Below the pieces are notes generated by a model. That model was not told the origin of the DNA, ran no database searches, and worked only from the letters and a program-made list of their open reading frames with translations. Position numbers and translations under genes: made by a program. From Leptotrichia sp. OH3620_COT-345 (GTDB lineage Bacteria > Fusobacteriota > Fusobacteriia > Fusobacteriales > Leptotrichiaceae), in the NCBI RefSeq assembly GCF_003932895.1, contig NZ_RQYW01000006.1:1-64000 (forward strand): DNA of 64,000 nucleotides. Direction: 5' to 3'. Below are positions 1 through 9,389 of this stretch, in pieces. The first letter of the stretch is position 1; each line of letters starts with the position of its first letter.

Positions 1-11
1 AAGAAAACAAA

Positions 12-140
12 TCCAACATTCAAATTATTTCAACGAAAAAATACGAGAATGAGTGTGAAGAAAAATCACTGTTTGAACGAAGTGAGTTTGTGATTTTTTA
101 GTGAATGAAGTATTTTTGAGAGAGAAATAATTTGAGTTGG
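12..140. repeat. Large imperfect palindrome (extragenic repeat-like)
   Basis: Three nested inverted arms are visible. The outer arms are 12-31 and 124-140 (CCAAC..TCAAATTATTTC against GAAATAATTTGAGTTGG, with a 2-base bulge). The middle arms are AAAAATAC at 37-44 and GTATTTTT at 110-117. The inner arms are AAAAATCAC at 61-69 and GTGATTTTTT at 90-99, with the loop TGTTTGAACGAAGTGAGTTT between them. The unit could fold into a 129-nt cruciform or RNA hairpin. It has no coding potential and looks like a dispersed extragenic palindrome or a terminator of a gene left of the window. The rest of 141-479 is AT-rich leader with no gene that I can see. Confidence 0.5.
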
Positions 141-479
141 AAGTTTTTTGGTACAACTTTTTTTGCAAAAAAGGTTGTGAGGAAGAGTAATGGAGTATCC
201 TCTTTATGATTATCTCAAGTATCGGGAATGTTGATAAGAAAATTTTACTAATAAAAAGCTTTTAGAGTTTTTAGGAAATAAAATATAAAATTTAATGGAA
301 AATTTTTAAAATAAGATAAAAATATTTAAAGAGATGATTTTTGTTTGATAAGTAATATAAAAAAATTAGAAAATTTCAAGTTTTTTTGTTAAACTTTTTA
401 TAAAAAGTTTATATTTTAAAAAATTTATTTTTAATTTTAAAACAAATAAATAATAAAATAACAACAAGGAGGAAATTTT

Positions 480-1313
480 ATGGTTATAAATTATGGGAAT
501 GGAGAGATAGCTAAAAGTATTGAAAATGTTATAATTTTTGGAAAAGTTGCAATGAAATTAGTTGTTTCGAATCTTCTTCTTATGATTTTTATACTTGTAA
601 TATTGAATATTTTATATGAAATTTTCCATCTGGCAGTAGAAAATGAACCTGCAAAAATTTTATCCAAAATAGTAAATGAATTAGTATTTGCAGCATTTTT
701 ATTTTTTATTATGACTAACTGGTTGGGAGGACTTAATATACTTGAAAATATAATAGAGCCTCTTATATTTGAACGTATTCCTAAATATATATTCGGTTTT
801 CATGTTGGGAGTAAACCTTTATTTGTGACAGACGGTGTTCTTTTAAATCTTGACAAGGTATGGAAAACACTTGAAGAAATTCCTAATAGAATATATGATT
901 TAAAATCATCATGGAAAATATTATTTGAATGGGTATTAAAAAGTAATTTGGGTTTTCATATAATAATGATATTATTGAAAATATTTATGTACATTATGAT
1001 TATACTTTTCTTTGCAGACATACTCAGATTAATAATAGAAGTACATTTAATGTATATTTTTTCAGGAGTAGCTTTTGTGTTTATGGTATTTAAGCCTTTG
1101 AGAGAAAGTTACGGGCTTGCAATATTTAAAACTTTAATTGCTACTGGAATACAATATTATCTGACTTTTGTTTTACTTGGTTTGAGTACAGGGTACTTAA
1201 ATTATATTTATACGGTAGGAGGAAAATTTATATACATTATGAGCCTGTTTCTTCTTATGGGACTTATGAAGTCAGCAATGAATATGATAAGAAGAATAGG
1301 AGGAAAATTATAA
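480..1313 (+). CDS. VirB6/TrbL-like inner-membrane channel protein of the T4SS
   Basis: The 277-aa protein is almost entirely hydrophobic. Membrane segments lie near residues 24-48, 66-84, 155-180, 183-205, 213-235 and 245-265, with an amphipathic loop around residues 95-150. This is the layout of polytopic VirB6/TrbL proteins, which line the inner-membrane part of the secretion channel. The start is fixed by a strong AAGGAGG about 7 nt upstream. It is the first gene of a run that contains VirB11, VirB8, VirD4 and VirB4 homologues, and that context supports the call more than primary-sequence motifs, because VirB6 proteins conserve topology rather than residues. Another polytopic membrane protein cannot be excluded from sequence alone. 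Confidence 0.7.
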   Translation: MVINYGNGEIAKSIENVIIFGKVAMKLVVSNLLLMIFILVILNILYEIFHLAVENEPAKILSKIVNELVFAAFLFFIMTNWLGGLNILENIIEPLIFERIPKYIFGFHVGSKPLFVTDGVLLNLDKVWKTLEEIPNRIYDLKSSWKILFEWVLKSNLGFHIIMILLKIFMYIMIILFFADILRLIIEVHLMYIFSGVAFVFMVFKPLRESYGLAIFKTLIATGIQYYLTFVLLGLSTGYLNYIYTVGGKFIYIMSLFLLMGLMKSAMNMIRRIGGKL

Positions 1314-1367
1314 TTCAGTAAAGATTGTTATTAAATTTGGAATACATTTAAAAAAGGAGATGCTTAT

Positions 1368-1853
1368 ATGAAAAGATTGTTATTTATTTTGATTTTTTTG
1401 TTTGCAGTTGGCTGTTCGGAAAAAAAGATAGCTGAGAAACGGAATGGAGAAAATATTGTTAATAAAGTAGATACTAGTTTAAAGGAAGATACCAAAAAAG
1501 AAAAAAATTATGAAATTTCTTTATTAGAAAGAATGGTAGCACTGGAAAAAGAATTGAAACCGGCTTTGGATTCAGGGGTAACAGCTGATATGTCAAATGC
1601 AGCAGCTACATTATCTGAAGCATGGGAAGAAGAATTAAATAAAATTTATGGACTTCTTATATCGGAATTATCGGAAAAGGAAAAAGAAAAGCTTCGTACT
1701 GTTCAAAGAGACTGGTTGAGTAAAAAAAAGAAAGAAGCGGAGGAATCCGAAGGAGGAAATATTGCGGTTCTTTTATCTTCCGGACGTGAGTTAGAATTAA
1801 CTAAAGAAAGAACGGTAGAATTGGCAAAAATGTATGACAGTATGCATAGATAA
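1368..1853 (+). CDS. Lipoprotein with LprI-type (DUF1311) C-terminal domain
   Basis: The 161-aa protein starts with a lipoprotein signal peptide: two lysines/arginines, a hydrophobic run and a lipobox ending in VGC at about residue 16. A charged Lys/Glu-rich linker follows to about residue 60. The C-terminal half (about residues 75-140, including EEELNKIYGLLISEL and LRTVQRDWLSKKKKEAEE) matches the pattern of the LprI family, some members of which inhibit lysozyme. It is probably anchored in the outer membrane facing the periplasm. It lies 54 nt after the VirB6-like gene and before a terminator, so it is probably co-transcribed with it. Its place in the cluster suggests a VirB7-like or wall-protective role in the T4SS, but that is inference. 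Confidence 0.65.
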   Translation: MKRLLFILIFLFAVGCSEKKIAEKRNGENIVNKVDTSLKEDTKKEKNYEISLLERMVALEKELKPALDSGVTADMSNAAATLSEAWEEELNKIYGLLISELSEKEKEKLRTVQRDWLSKKKKEAEESEGGNIAVLLSSGRELELTKERTVELAKMYDSMHR

Positions 1854-2062
1854 AAATATTTTGAAATATATAGCAATATTAATTTGAAATTTAGCTGATG
1901 GTATTTATTAAATTATTATACGATACTCAGTTAAATTTTAAAATTATTTGAAGTTATTCTGTAAATTATGAGGAGGTACTTAATTCATATGTTTTGTATA
2001 TTATTTGTATATTAATAGTAAAATGCAATGTTGATGCTATAAAAATATATATTTTTATAGTT

Positions 2063-2100
2063 AAAGAGCTGCTTTTAATTCCGTGAAACGGCTCTTTTTA
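2063..2100 (+). terminator. Rho-independent terminator after the lipoprotein gene
   Basis: AAAGAGCTG at 2063-2071 pairs with CGGCTCTTT at 2089-2097 (one G-U pair) across a 17-nt loop, followed by a T-rich tract. It splits the virB6-lipoprotein unit from virB11. The remaining sequence in 1854-2442 is AT-rich with no further gene; 2407-2442 carries the AGAAAGGA ribosome site of virB11. Confidence 0.7.
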
Positions 2101-2442
2101 TTTATTTTTCTAATTTTTAAGTATAAAAAGAGAATAACAATTGAAATATTTAAAATAAAAATAAGTGGAAATACTTTCTATTATTAAATGTTGAGAATTT
2201 TAAGATTTTAATAAAATTATGGAAAATTTTATTTATTTTAAGGATATTTTATTTTTTTAAATATAATGAAATTTGATTTTATTATAAAAATTAAAAACTA
2301 AAAGGAGGTTACTTATAATTTCAGTATAAGTTTATATATTCCAAAAATTAAAAAAATGAAAATTTTCTTTATTTATTCTTTGATTTTATGTGAAGTTTTG
2401 ATATAATAGATTATATTTTTTAACAGAAAGGAAAATACTAAA

Positions 2443-3588
2443 ATGAAAAGCGTAGAAGAAGTGAATATTTCCCTTGAAGAAATACAGAAATTAAATAAAG
2501 AAATGAGAATGAAAGTTCTTGAAAAACATCCTGATGATATTGAGTTGGATGATTTGAGTTATATTACTCCTTATGATGCCGTTTTTTCAAAACTGCCATA
2601 TAGATATAAACAGATAATTAAAGTAAGAGATGACAGTGAAGTAATTTTTTCACAGTTGGGAAAAGATATATTGGCACTTCTTGAAGATAAAAATGTCAAT
2701 GAAATAAATTTGAATCAGGATGGATATATAAGAATAGATATGTTCGGTAAAGGAAAATTTAAAACGGACATATTTATGGAAGCAGATCGTGCTGAAAATA
2801 TGATAAAACTTATTGCCGATTACAATCATGACAGTATATCTAAAGAAAATCCCATAATTTCTACAAATTTGCCCACAGGAGAAAGGATAGAATGCCTTAT
2901 AGGTAATGTGGTAAAAGGAGCTCCTGTTTTTTCTTTGCGTAAAAGACCTTCGAGAATATTTCCTCTTGAGGAATATGTAAAGGCGGGAAGACTAAAAGAA
3001 GAGTACAGGAAGGTTCTTGTTGAAGAAATACATAAAGGAGCAAATATACTTATAGGCGGAGGAGTGGGAACAGGAAAAACAACTCTTGCAAATGCATGTA
3101 TACATGAGCTGAAAGGAACACGTAAAAGGATAATAATTATAGAAGATACCCCTGAAATTATATGTGACTGTGATGATAAAGTCGAGCTCACTACGACAAA
3201 ATACGTAAAGCTTGCAGATCTTCTAAAAACGGCAATGCGACTTAACGGTGATACCGTAATAGTAGGAGAATCACGTACAGGTGAAGAAGTGGATGTTCTT
3301 CTTAAAATATGGAATTCCGGTTCAAAAGGGGGATTTAACACTATTCATGCTGATGATGCACAGGCTGCATTGAAAAAAATGGAACAATATATGGCAAAAG
3401 TAACAGCTGTCCCTCAAATAGAAGAAATACTCCAGGCAGTAGACATTGTTGTCTCAGTAAAAAAGGATATGAACAGTAGTATTTATGTTAATGAAATTGT
3501 AAAATTGAAAGGTTATGATTATGAAAATAGAAGATATATCTTGGAAGATATAGTCACTAAGAAAATTCCTGAAAGAGAGAAAAATTAG
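2443..3588 (+). CDS. virB11: VirB11-family secretion ATPase
   Basis: The 381-aa protein has the two-domain layout of VirB11/PilT-class traffic ATPases. The N-terminal domain runs to about residue 170 and contains the GERIECLI segment. The RecA-like domain carries Walker A GGGVGTGKTT (about 205-214), an Asp box in IIIIEDTPE (about 225-235), Walker B-region GESRTGEEVDVLL and the His box NTIHADDA (about 300). The enzyme forms a hexamer at the cytoplasmic base of the channel and powers pilus assembly and substrate transfer with VirB4 and VirD4. It is bracketed by strong hairpins, so it may be a separate transcription unit. Its length is normal for the family and all motifs are intact. Confidence 0.9.
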   Translation: MKSVEEVNISLEEIQKLNKEMRMKVLEKHPDDIELDDLSYITPYDAVFSKLPYRYKQIIKVRDDSEVIFSQLGKDILALLEDKNVNEINLNQDGYIRIDMFGKGKFKTDIFMEADRAENMIKLIADYNHDSISKENPIISTNLPTGERIECLIGNVVKGAPVFSLRKRPSRIFPLEEYVKAGRLKEEYRKVLVEEIHKGANILIGGGVGTGKTTLANACIHELKGTRKRIIIIEDTPEIICDCDDKVELTTTKYVKLADLLKTAMRLNGDTVIVGESRTGEEVDVLLKIWNSGSKGGFNTIHADDAQAALKKMEQYMAKVTAVPQIEEILQAVDIVVSVKKDMNSSIYVNEIVKLKGYDYENRRYILEDIVTKKIPEREKN

Positions 3589-3670
3589 TTAATTTGAATT
3601 TTGATATCGGAATAAGAGTTTTCCCATAAATTGAAAATGATTTTTTAATTATTAACAGTAAATGTTTTAA

Positions 3671-3700
3671 AAAATCGGGAAATTATTGTTTCCGGATTTT
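3671..3700 (+). terminator. Hairpin terminator after virB11
   Basis: AAAATC-GGAAA on the left pairs with TTTCC-GATTTT on the right with one G-G mismatch and a 6-nt loop. The right arm ends in TTTT, consistent with an intrinsic terminator 83 nt after the virB11 stop. Confidence 0.5.
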
Positions 3701-3977
3701 GTAAAAACAATAAAATATGTAAAGTTCAAGTTTTTTATCTTTTTCTGTTTTATTAAGTTTTTATTGTATATTAAAAATAAAGGTGTAAGATTTTCATATA
3801 AGGTAAAAATAATTTTTAAATTGTAAACCGATATATATTTAAAGTTATAAACTTTTATTTTTACTGGCTTTCGGGAATAGTGAAATACATATAGTTTAAA
3901 AGTTGGTATATTTTTATAATTTATGAAGTGAATTTTTTTATATTCATTAGAAAATAATATAGTATTTTTTAATAAAT

Positions 3978-4028
3978 AAAAAGTTATTTTTTTTCTGTTT
4001 TAAAAAAAATGAAAAAAAATAACTTTTT
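3978..4028. terminator. Perfect 18-bp inverted repeat between virB11 and virB8
   Basis: The arm at 3978-3995 (AAAAAGTTATTTTTTTTC) is the exact reverse complement of 4011-4028, with a 15-nt loop. Poly-A and poly-T tracts at the outer ends would let it act on both strands. It is the most striking structure in the 594-bp gap between virB11 and virB8, which otherwise contains no gene that I can see. It may insulate the virB8-virD4 operon or act as a bidirectional terminator. Confidence 0.55.
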
Positions 4029-4182
4029 TCTTTAGGGTTGAAAGTATATTAAACATTGACTTACAGAAAATAAAAATTTTAAAAGTAAAAACTGTTTTTT
4101 TGAAATTTCCTAAAACTTAAAAAATACTTTTTTTTATTATATAATATTTTTAATAATAAAAAAGAAAGGAGTACAAAACTTT

Positions 4183-4947
4183 GTGGATATTAAAGAAATA
4201 AAAAAAATGAAGGAAAAGTATGAATTTGGAAATTTGGAAAATTCAAAAGGAATGTCTACATCAGTGGAAATGATGTATCACGTAACCGTCAAAATACAAA
4301 GTCTGCTAAAGACGCTATATTTGATAATTATATGTCTTACAATAACTAATGCTGTTACTTTAATAGGATTGATTTACAGAAGTGTAAAAAATCCTTATAT
4401 TCCATATGCTGTGAGAATTGATAAAGACGGAGCGGTAAATGGTCAGGTACTTGCAGGTCAGCAAAATATGAATGTAAGTGATAATATAATCGAATATTTT
4501 CTTGTTGATTTTATAAAAAAAACGAGAACCGTATATAAAGACAGGAATTTTTATCAGTCACAGACAAAGGAGAAAATGTCTTTTGTAAATAATATAGCAA
4601 AATCAAAAATTGAAGATTTTATAAATAATAAAACAAATACTGATGAAGTTCTGAGAAATCAGAAGTCGATTTCAGTAGAAGTTGAAAGTTTTGTAAAAAT
4701 TGATACAAATAAATATCAAGTTACTTTCATTGAAAGAACTTATTCCCAAAGCGGTATTCCGGAAAGGGAAGCCAAATATACAATGGTTGCTTTCCTTGAC
4801 TACATTCCTGTCGGTTCAAATGCCATGGTAAGAATGAATCCTTTAGGAATAATAATAAAAGATGCGGAATTTGGAACTGTAAGTACATCGCAGAGACAGG
4901 TTCAAACGATACCTTCAACATCTCCGATACCTCCGGTTACGCAGTAG
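4183..4947 (+). CDS. virB8: VirB8-like T4SS inner-membrane assembly factor
   Basis: The 254-aa protein has a short cytoplasmic N-terminus, one membrane segment at about residues 42-62 (LYLIIICLTITNAVTLIGLIY) and a long periplasmic domain, the standard VirB8/TrbF topology. The segment after the membrane helix (NPYIPYAVRIDKDGAV) resembles the start of VirB8 periplasmic domains. Later strands contain a YQVTFIERTYSQSG-like segment and a C-terminal NPLGI(I)IK segment typical of the fold. VirB8 bridges the inner-membrane complex and the VirB9/VirB10 core. The start codon is GTG, with AAAGGAG at 4166-4172. The next gene begins 10 nt after the stop, so they are co-transcribed. Confidence 0.75.
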   Translation: MDIKEIKKMKEKYEFGNLENSKGMSTSVEMMYHVTVKIQSLLKTLYLIIICLTITNAVTLIGLIYRSVKNPYIPYAVRIDKDGAVNGQVLAGQQNMNVSDNIIEYFLVDFIKKTRTVYKDRNFYQSQTKEKMSFVNNIAKSKIEDFINNKTNTDEVLRNQKSISVEVESFVKIDTNKYQVTFIERTYSQSGIPEREAKYTMVAFLDYIPVGSNAMVRMNPLGIIIKDAEFGTVSTSQRQVQTIPSTSPIPPVTQ

Positions 4948-4957
4948 GAGAAATTTT

Positions 4958-6136
4958 ATGGATAAGAACAACATTCTGAAAGAACTGTTGAATCTAATTA
5001 ATAATACAGGAATAAAAAATATGGAGGAACTCTCTTTCGGACTTCTTTATAATTGGAATTTTGAAAACGATTTTCATGTGCTTACTATAGGAATAAGGGA
5101 AGAATTTCATAACGATAAGGGAAGGGAATTTACGGAAAACAGTAAAAAGTTCAGGGAAGATACTCCGGTTCATAAAATTTATTTTAATACATATTATGAA
5201 TTGATAAAATATCTTGTATGGATAGCATACGGCATAGAATTGTCAGATATCTTCAGCTTTGAAAGGGAAGATGCAGAGTATATGAATTTTAATTTCTCTG
5301 AAAGTGAAAATCTTAATAATATATTAAAAGAAATTTTTTCCGAAATAAGGAATGATGATGAAGTAGAAGAGTCTGTAATACAATTTCTAAAAGAAAATAA
5401 AGAAAAAGAGAGTGAAATAGATAATCTTTTTGAAGATCTTAATATTCGGGAAACAAGAGACATAATTCTTGACAGTCCCGTATATTCAGGAAATATATAT
5501 TCAAATAATTGCGGATATGCTTGGGATAATATAACTGATTTTAAAATTCTTCATTTTAATATAAATTATATAAGAGGTAGTGAGAAATCTGTTTATTCAT
5601 TGGATATAAAATTTCAGATAGAAAGTTATCTTGAAGATAGTAATATTGTTAATTATTATGATGTGGAAATTCCCGAATTTCTCATTTTTCCGTCAATAAT
5701 TAATGATGACTGTGACAGGAGAATGCTTAAAAATAATTTATCATTAATTTATAATATGACGGAAGATATAATATACAGTATGATTTTAAAAGAATTCAGA
5801 AATTTTAGAGAATATCCTGTTGCAGTTTCTAAAATAGTTGAAGGAATAAGTCTTGAAAACTTTAAGGAAGAAGTACTTTCAAAATTGGCAAAGTATCTTG
5901 TCGGTCTGTTTTATGTAGGGAGTAGGAATATTTATACTGAAGAAGATATAATGGAATTATGTAATGAATTTATGAAACGGAGTTTCTTTGAATTTAAAAA
6001 ACACCTTTTTTCAGAATTTGTAATCAGTAGTACCGGTATGAGAATAAATGATCTTAATACGGTTAATTCCTTTTATACAATGATGGAAAAGATAGCTTTA
6101 GGATTTGAAAAGGAGAAAGATAATGAAAGAATTTAA
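4958..6136 (+). CDS. Uncharacterised acidic cytosolic protein of the T4SS locus
   Basis: I do not recognise the family. The 392-aa product is acidic, lacks a signal peptide and has no clear membrane segment, so it is probably cytosolic. It is rich in Glu, Asp, Asn, Ile and Phe and has an acidic stretch at about residues 125-160. The ATG follows GTAGGAGAAATTTT. It sits 10 nt after virB8, and its 3' end overlaps the start of virD4 by 14 nt, so the three genes form a translationally linked unit. That linkage between VirB8 and the coupling protein suggests a chaperone, adaptor or substrate-recruitment role, which is inference from context only. Confidence 0.6.
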   Translation: MDKNNILKELLNLINNTGIKNMEELSFGLLYNWNFENDFHVLTIGIREEFHNDKGREFTENSKKFREDTPVHKIYFNTYYELIKYLVWIAYGIELSDIFSFEREDAEYMNFNFSESENLNNILKEIFSEIRNDDEVEESVIQFLKENKEKESEIDNLFEDLNIRETRDIILDSPVYSGNIYSNNCGYAWDNITDFKILHFNINYIRGSEKSVYSLDIKFQIESYLEDSNIVNYYDVEIPEFLIFPSIINDDCDRRMLKNNLSLIYNMTEDIIYSMILKEFRNFREYPVAVSKIVEGISLENFKEEVLSKLAKYLVGLFYVGSRNIYTEEDIMELCNEFMKRSFFEFKKHLFSEFVISSTGMRINDLNTVNSFYTMMEKIALGFEKEKDNERI

Positions 6137-8498
6137 AATTAGCATAAAATCAGTTATTTTTTTCATAATATATGTTTTGTCGAATTTTACCCTTTACATC
6201 TATTTTTTCAATATGATATTTCTCAAAAAATTTCCTAATATTTACAAATCGTTGAAACAGAATACTCAAATTAATATTTTAGGCCCATTTGCTCTTACAG
6301 GAAAAAAAATGAATTACAGAGGTCAGATTATTGATATTTTGGAAAGTACATTTGTAAAACAGACAAAAGCGACAGTAATTTTTTATCTTATACTTATTAA
6401 TATTATTATTTTTATCTTGTATATTCTTTTGAAAAGTAAACGAAGAACAGTTAATTCACATGGTTCTGCCAAGTGGGGAGGAATAGAGGAAATAGATTTT
6501 AAGCCGGGAAAAGATAAGTATTTCGGAGTAACTTTAAAATCGGATAAAGGAGTGGTTCTCGGAAGATTTAACGGGATAACTCTTCGTGATAACAACAATA
6601 CTCACATATGTGTTACAGCACCTACAAGAACGGGAAAAGGAGTATCTATCATAATACCTACACTTATAGATTCCTGGAATGAAAGTGTAGTAGTTCTGGA
6701 TATAAAAGGTGAAAATTATCAACTTACATCAGGAGCGAGAAAGGAAAAATTTGATAATCTTATTTTAAGATTTGCTCCGAAATCAAAAAATTCATGTGGT
6801 TACAATCCTCTTGCGGAAGTAAGATTTCTGACGGAATATGAAATGTCGGATGTAAGACTTATTGTAGATATTATTATGCAGGAAGATAGCGGAAGCGGAA
6901 ATAAGGATCCTTACTGGAATAATTCGGCGGCAGATCTTCTCATAGGAATAATCTTTTATGTAATGTACAAGAAGTTTTTGATGGAGCCTAAATTTGTTAC
7001 TGAAAACGGTGTGGAAAAACCGGTATCTACAGCAAGTATGGCAGATGTAGTTGATTTTATAACGGATCCTACATATGATGTACCTATTAAGGAGATATTA
7101 CTGAGAAAAGCACAAGAAGAAAATATGATAGAGGAATTTGGAAAAAATGAAAAAATAAAAAAATATGTTTCAGAAAAATTACTGAAAATGTATGCAACAG
7201 ATGCTGAAATAATAAATGAGGGAAGACATCCGAAAGCTGCAAGATATCTTGTAGAAAAAGGAAATTTACCTGAGCAGACTTTGGGTTCAATAATAGGTTC
7301 GGCAAAAGTTAAACTGTCAATATTTGAAATACCTATAGTTAAGAGAAATACGGATCACAGTGATTTCAGAATATTTGATCTTATGAATTATAAAAATCCC
7401 GTGTCTCTTTATCTGGTAGTTCCTCCGGCAGATATTATCTCGTTGTCACCTCTTATTAAAATACTGTTGTTACAGATGGTAAATATTCTTACCCCCGAAA
7501 TCGACTACATAAATAAAAAAGGGCATAAATGGAAAATGCTTATGCTCCTTGATGAGTTTCCTGCCATAGGAAAACTTGAAATATTGGAAAAAGGAATAGG
7601 CTATGTGGCCGGATACGGAATGAAAATGATGCTCATTCTTCAGTCACTTGATCAGCTGTTTAAAATTTACGGAAAAGAAAACGGTTTCCTGTCAAATTGC
7701 CAAGCACAGGTATTTTATACATCAAATGATGAAACAACTGCAAATTATGTCAGCAAGTTACTCGGAAAGGAAACTATCGAACAGTTTACTCAGTCTAATA
7801 AGACAGTGGGAACAATAATAAAATCTGAAAGTCAGCAGTTTTTAGGAAAAGATTTACTTTCTCCTGATGAAGTGGGAAGATTTCCAAGTGATAAGATAAT
7901 AATAAAACTCTCGGGAAGAAATCCTATAAAAAGTGATAAAATTGTATATTTTTTGGAAAAAGAATATAGCGAACTGACAAAAATTCCATATATTTATACT
8001 GAAAGTTGTTATGATACAGGTAAACAGTATATAAAGCTCACAAAGGAACAAAAAAGAAAAAATTCCGATTATCCGTATAGCTACCTGCCATATGAAGTTG
8101 CACTTAAAAATATGAAAGGTGACTTAAGGGAAATATATAATTCAATAAAAGCGGTGACTCCTGAAATGCTCAAAGAGCTTGATAAAAAAGAACTTGAGGC
8201 ATATAAAAGGAGTAAAGAAAATTACATAAAAAATAGTAAAGGATTGAAAAAATATTTTGAACTGTATAGTAAACTTCAGAAAGAAGATCCGAGATTTAAA
8301 AATAAGGAATCTGAAAATAAAAACAGGAAATCAGTAACGGAAGAATGGAATAAAAGTGAAAATGAAATAAAAATTTCCGATGATGTAAATTACGATGAAA
8401 TGACCAATCTTATATTTACAAATGTAAAAGATAGTTCTGATGTAGTAAGTAATATAAGTTTTGGAAATAGTTTTAATGATAAAATCAATAAAAAATAA
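6123..8498 (+). CDS. virD4: VirD4/TraG-like type IV coupling protein
   Basis: The 791-aa protein has two N-terminal membrane segments (about 9-31 and 83-103) followed by an HGSAKWGG-like motif, as in TraG/VirD4 proteins. The motor domain carries Walker A APTRTGKGVS (about 166-175), the VVLDIKGENY strand and Walker B MLLDEFPAIGK (about residue 480), then the AGYGMKMMLILQSLDQL segment. The C-terminal 150 residues are charged and lineage-specific and may bind substrates. Coupling proteins dock DNA-protein or protein substrates on the T4SS channel. I chose the ATG at 6123 because AAGGAG precedes it by about 8 nt; an in-frame TTG at 6105 lacks such a site. The upstream gene overlaps by 14 nt. Confidence 0.92.
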   Translation: MKEFKISIKSVIFFIIYVLSNFTLYIYFFNMIFLKKFPNIYKSLKQNTQINILGPFALTGKKMNYRGQIIDILESTFVKQTKATVIFYLILINIIIFILYILLKSKRRTVNSHGSAKWGGIEEIDFKPGKDKYFGVTLKSDKGVVLGRFNGITLRDNNNTHICVTAPTRTGKGVSIIIPTLIDSWNESVVVLDIKGENYQLTSGARKEKFDNLILRFAPKSKNSCGYNPLAEVRFLTEYEMSDVRLIVDIIMQEDSGSGNKDPYWNNSAADLLIGIIFYVMYKKFLMEPKFVTENGVEKPVSTASMADVVDFITDPTYDVPIKEILLRKAQEENMIEEFGKNEKIKKYVSEKLLKMYATDAEIINEGRHPKAARYLVEKGNLPEQTLGSIIGSAKVKLSIFEIPIVKRNTDHSDFRIFDLMNYKNPVSLYLVVPPADIISLSPLIKILLLQMVNILTPEIDYINKKGHKWKMLMLLDEFPAIGKLEILEKGIGYVAGYGMKMMLILQSLDQLFKIYGKENGFLSNCQAQVFYTSNDETTANYVSKLLGKETIEQFTQSNKTVGTIIKSESQQFLGKDLLSPDEVGRFPSDKIIIKLSGRNPIKSDKIVYFLEKEYSELTKIPYIYTESCYDTGKQYIKLTKEQKRKNSDYPYSYLPYEVALKNMKGDLREIYNSIKAVTPEMLKELDKKELEAYKRSKENYIKNSKGLKKYFELYSKLQKEDPRFKNKESENKNRKSVTEEWNKSENEIKISDDVNYDEMTNLIFTNVKDSSDVVSNISFGNSFNDKINKK

Positions 8499-8577
8499 AA
8501 TGAAGAACATCCAGCAATAGTGGAAGTAAAAAAATTATGAATTCACTGATAATCGGAAATTACTACAAATTAAAAAA

Positions 8578-8976
8578 ATGATTAATAGGGATAATTTTGA
8601 ACTTATTGAAGTAATGTTAAGCGGAACTAAAAAAATGAAATACATAATAAACGGTATTAGATATAATAATGAAAAAGCTATTATAAATATTACTGTTGAA
8701 CAACCGAATTTAGATATAGTAAATGATAAAGTAGCTGAAAATTTTGAAAATGAAGAGATAGGTTACGATATTTTAATAAATGAAGAAAAAGTTAAACTGA
8801 TTAAAGGAATTTTTTATAAAACGATTCAAAAAGAACTTGAAAATAATAATTTGAAATATTTTAAAGAAACTTTGGATTTGACATATATAAAAATAGGAGA
8901 AAGTTGGGGGTTGGAAATAGAAAATAAAGATAAATTTTTTGATATTTTTATATCTAAATTGAAACAAGAGCAGTAA
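8578..8976 (+). CDS. Uncharacterised small protein downstream of virD4
   Basis: The 132-aa protein is not recognised. It has no signal peptide or membrane helix, is rich in Asn, Lys, Ile and Glu, and contains alternating strand-like segments (MKYIINGIRY, KAIINITVEQ) that resemble a small mixed alpha/beta fold. No strong ribosome site precedes the ATG, so the start is uncertain. It lies between the coupling protein gene and a decayed lipase-like gene. Small proteins in such positions are often immunity or effector-associated, but nothing here proves that. Confidence 0.45.
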   Translation: MINRDNFELIEVMLSGTKKMKYIINGIRYNNEKAIINITVEQPNLDIVNDKVAENFENEEIGYDILINEEKVKLIKGIFYKTIQKELENNNLKYFKETLDLTYIKIGESWGLEIENKDKFFDIFISKLKQEQ

Positions 8977-9389
8977 TCTTTATTTTAGATATTATATGTT
9001 CTTTAGAAAAATAATTTACAAATCCTTGATGAACCTTTATTTTCATTATAAAATAAAAAAATCAAAATATTATATTTATAATTGTTTATTATATAAATGT
9101 TGAAAATAACGGAAATAATGATGAATTTATAAGGGAATTTACATTAAAAGGATAGAAAATAAATATAAAATAAAAAGTAAAAAAATATATGAATAATTGT
9201 CTAATAAAATATAAAAGGTTAGGAAAAATTTATCATATAGAATCAAATGGAAATTAAAGCATAATTTTTTGTACAAAAATACTTGGAATTTACTCTCTAT
9301 CAGAAATAAAACGGCAACATTAATTGAAAAAAGGAATATGAGATAATTTATTTGAAAATAAAATTAAAAGTTCAGGAGTTGATGAATAT

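Noticed and set aside
2826-3341. A 171-codon open frame on the minus strand inside virB11
   Set aside because: It is antisense to intact Walker and His-box coding sequence, has no ribosome site and is compositionally a mirror of the real gene.
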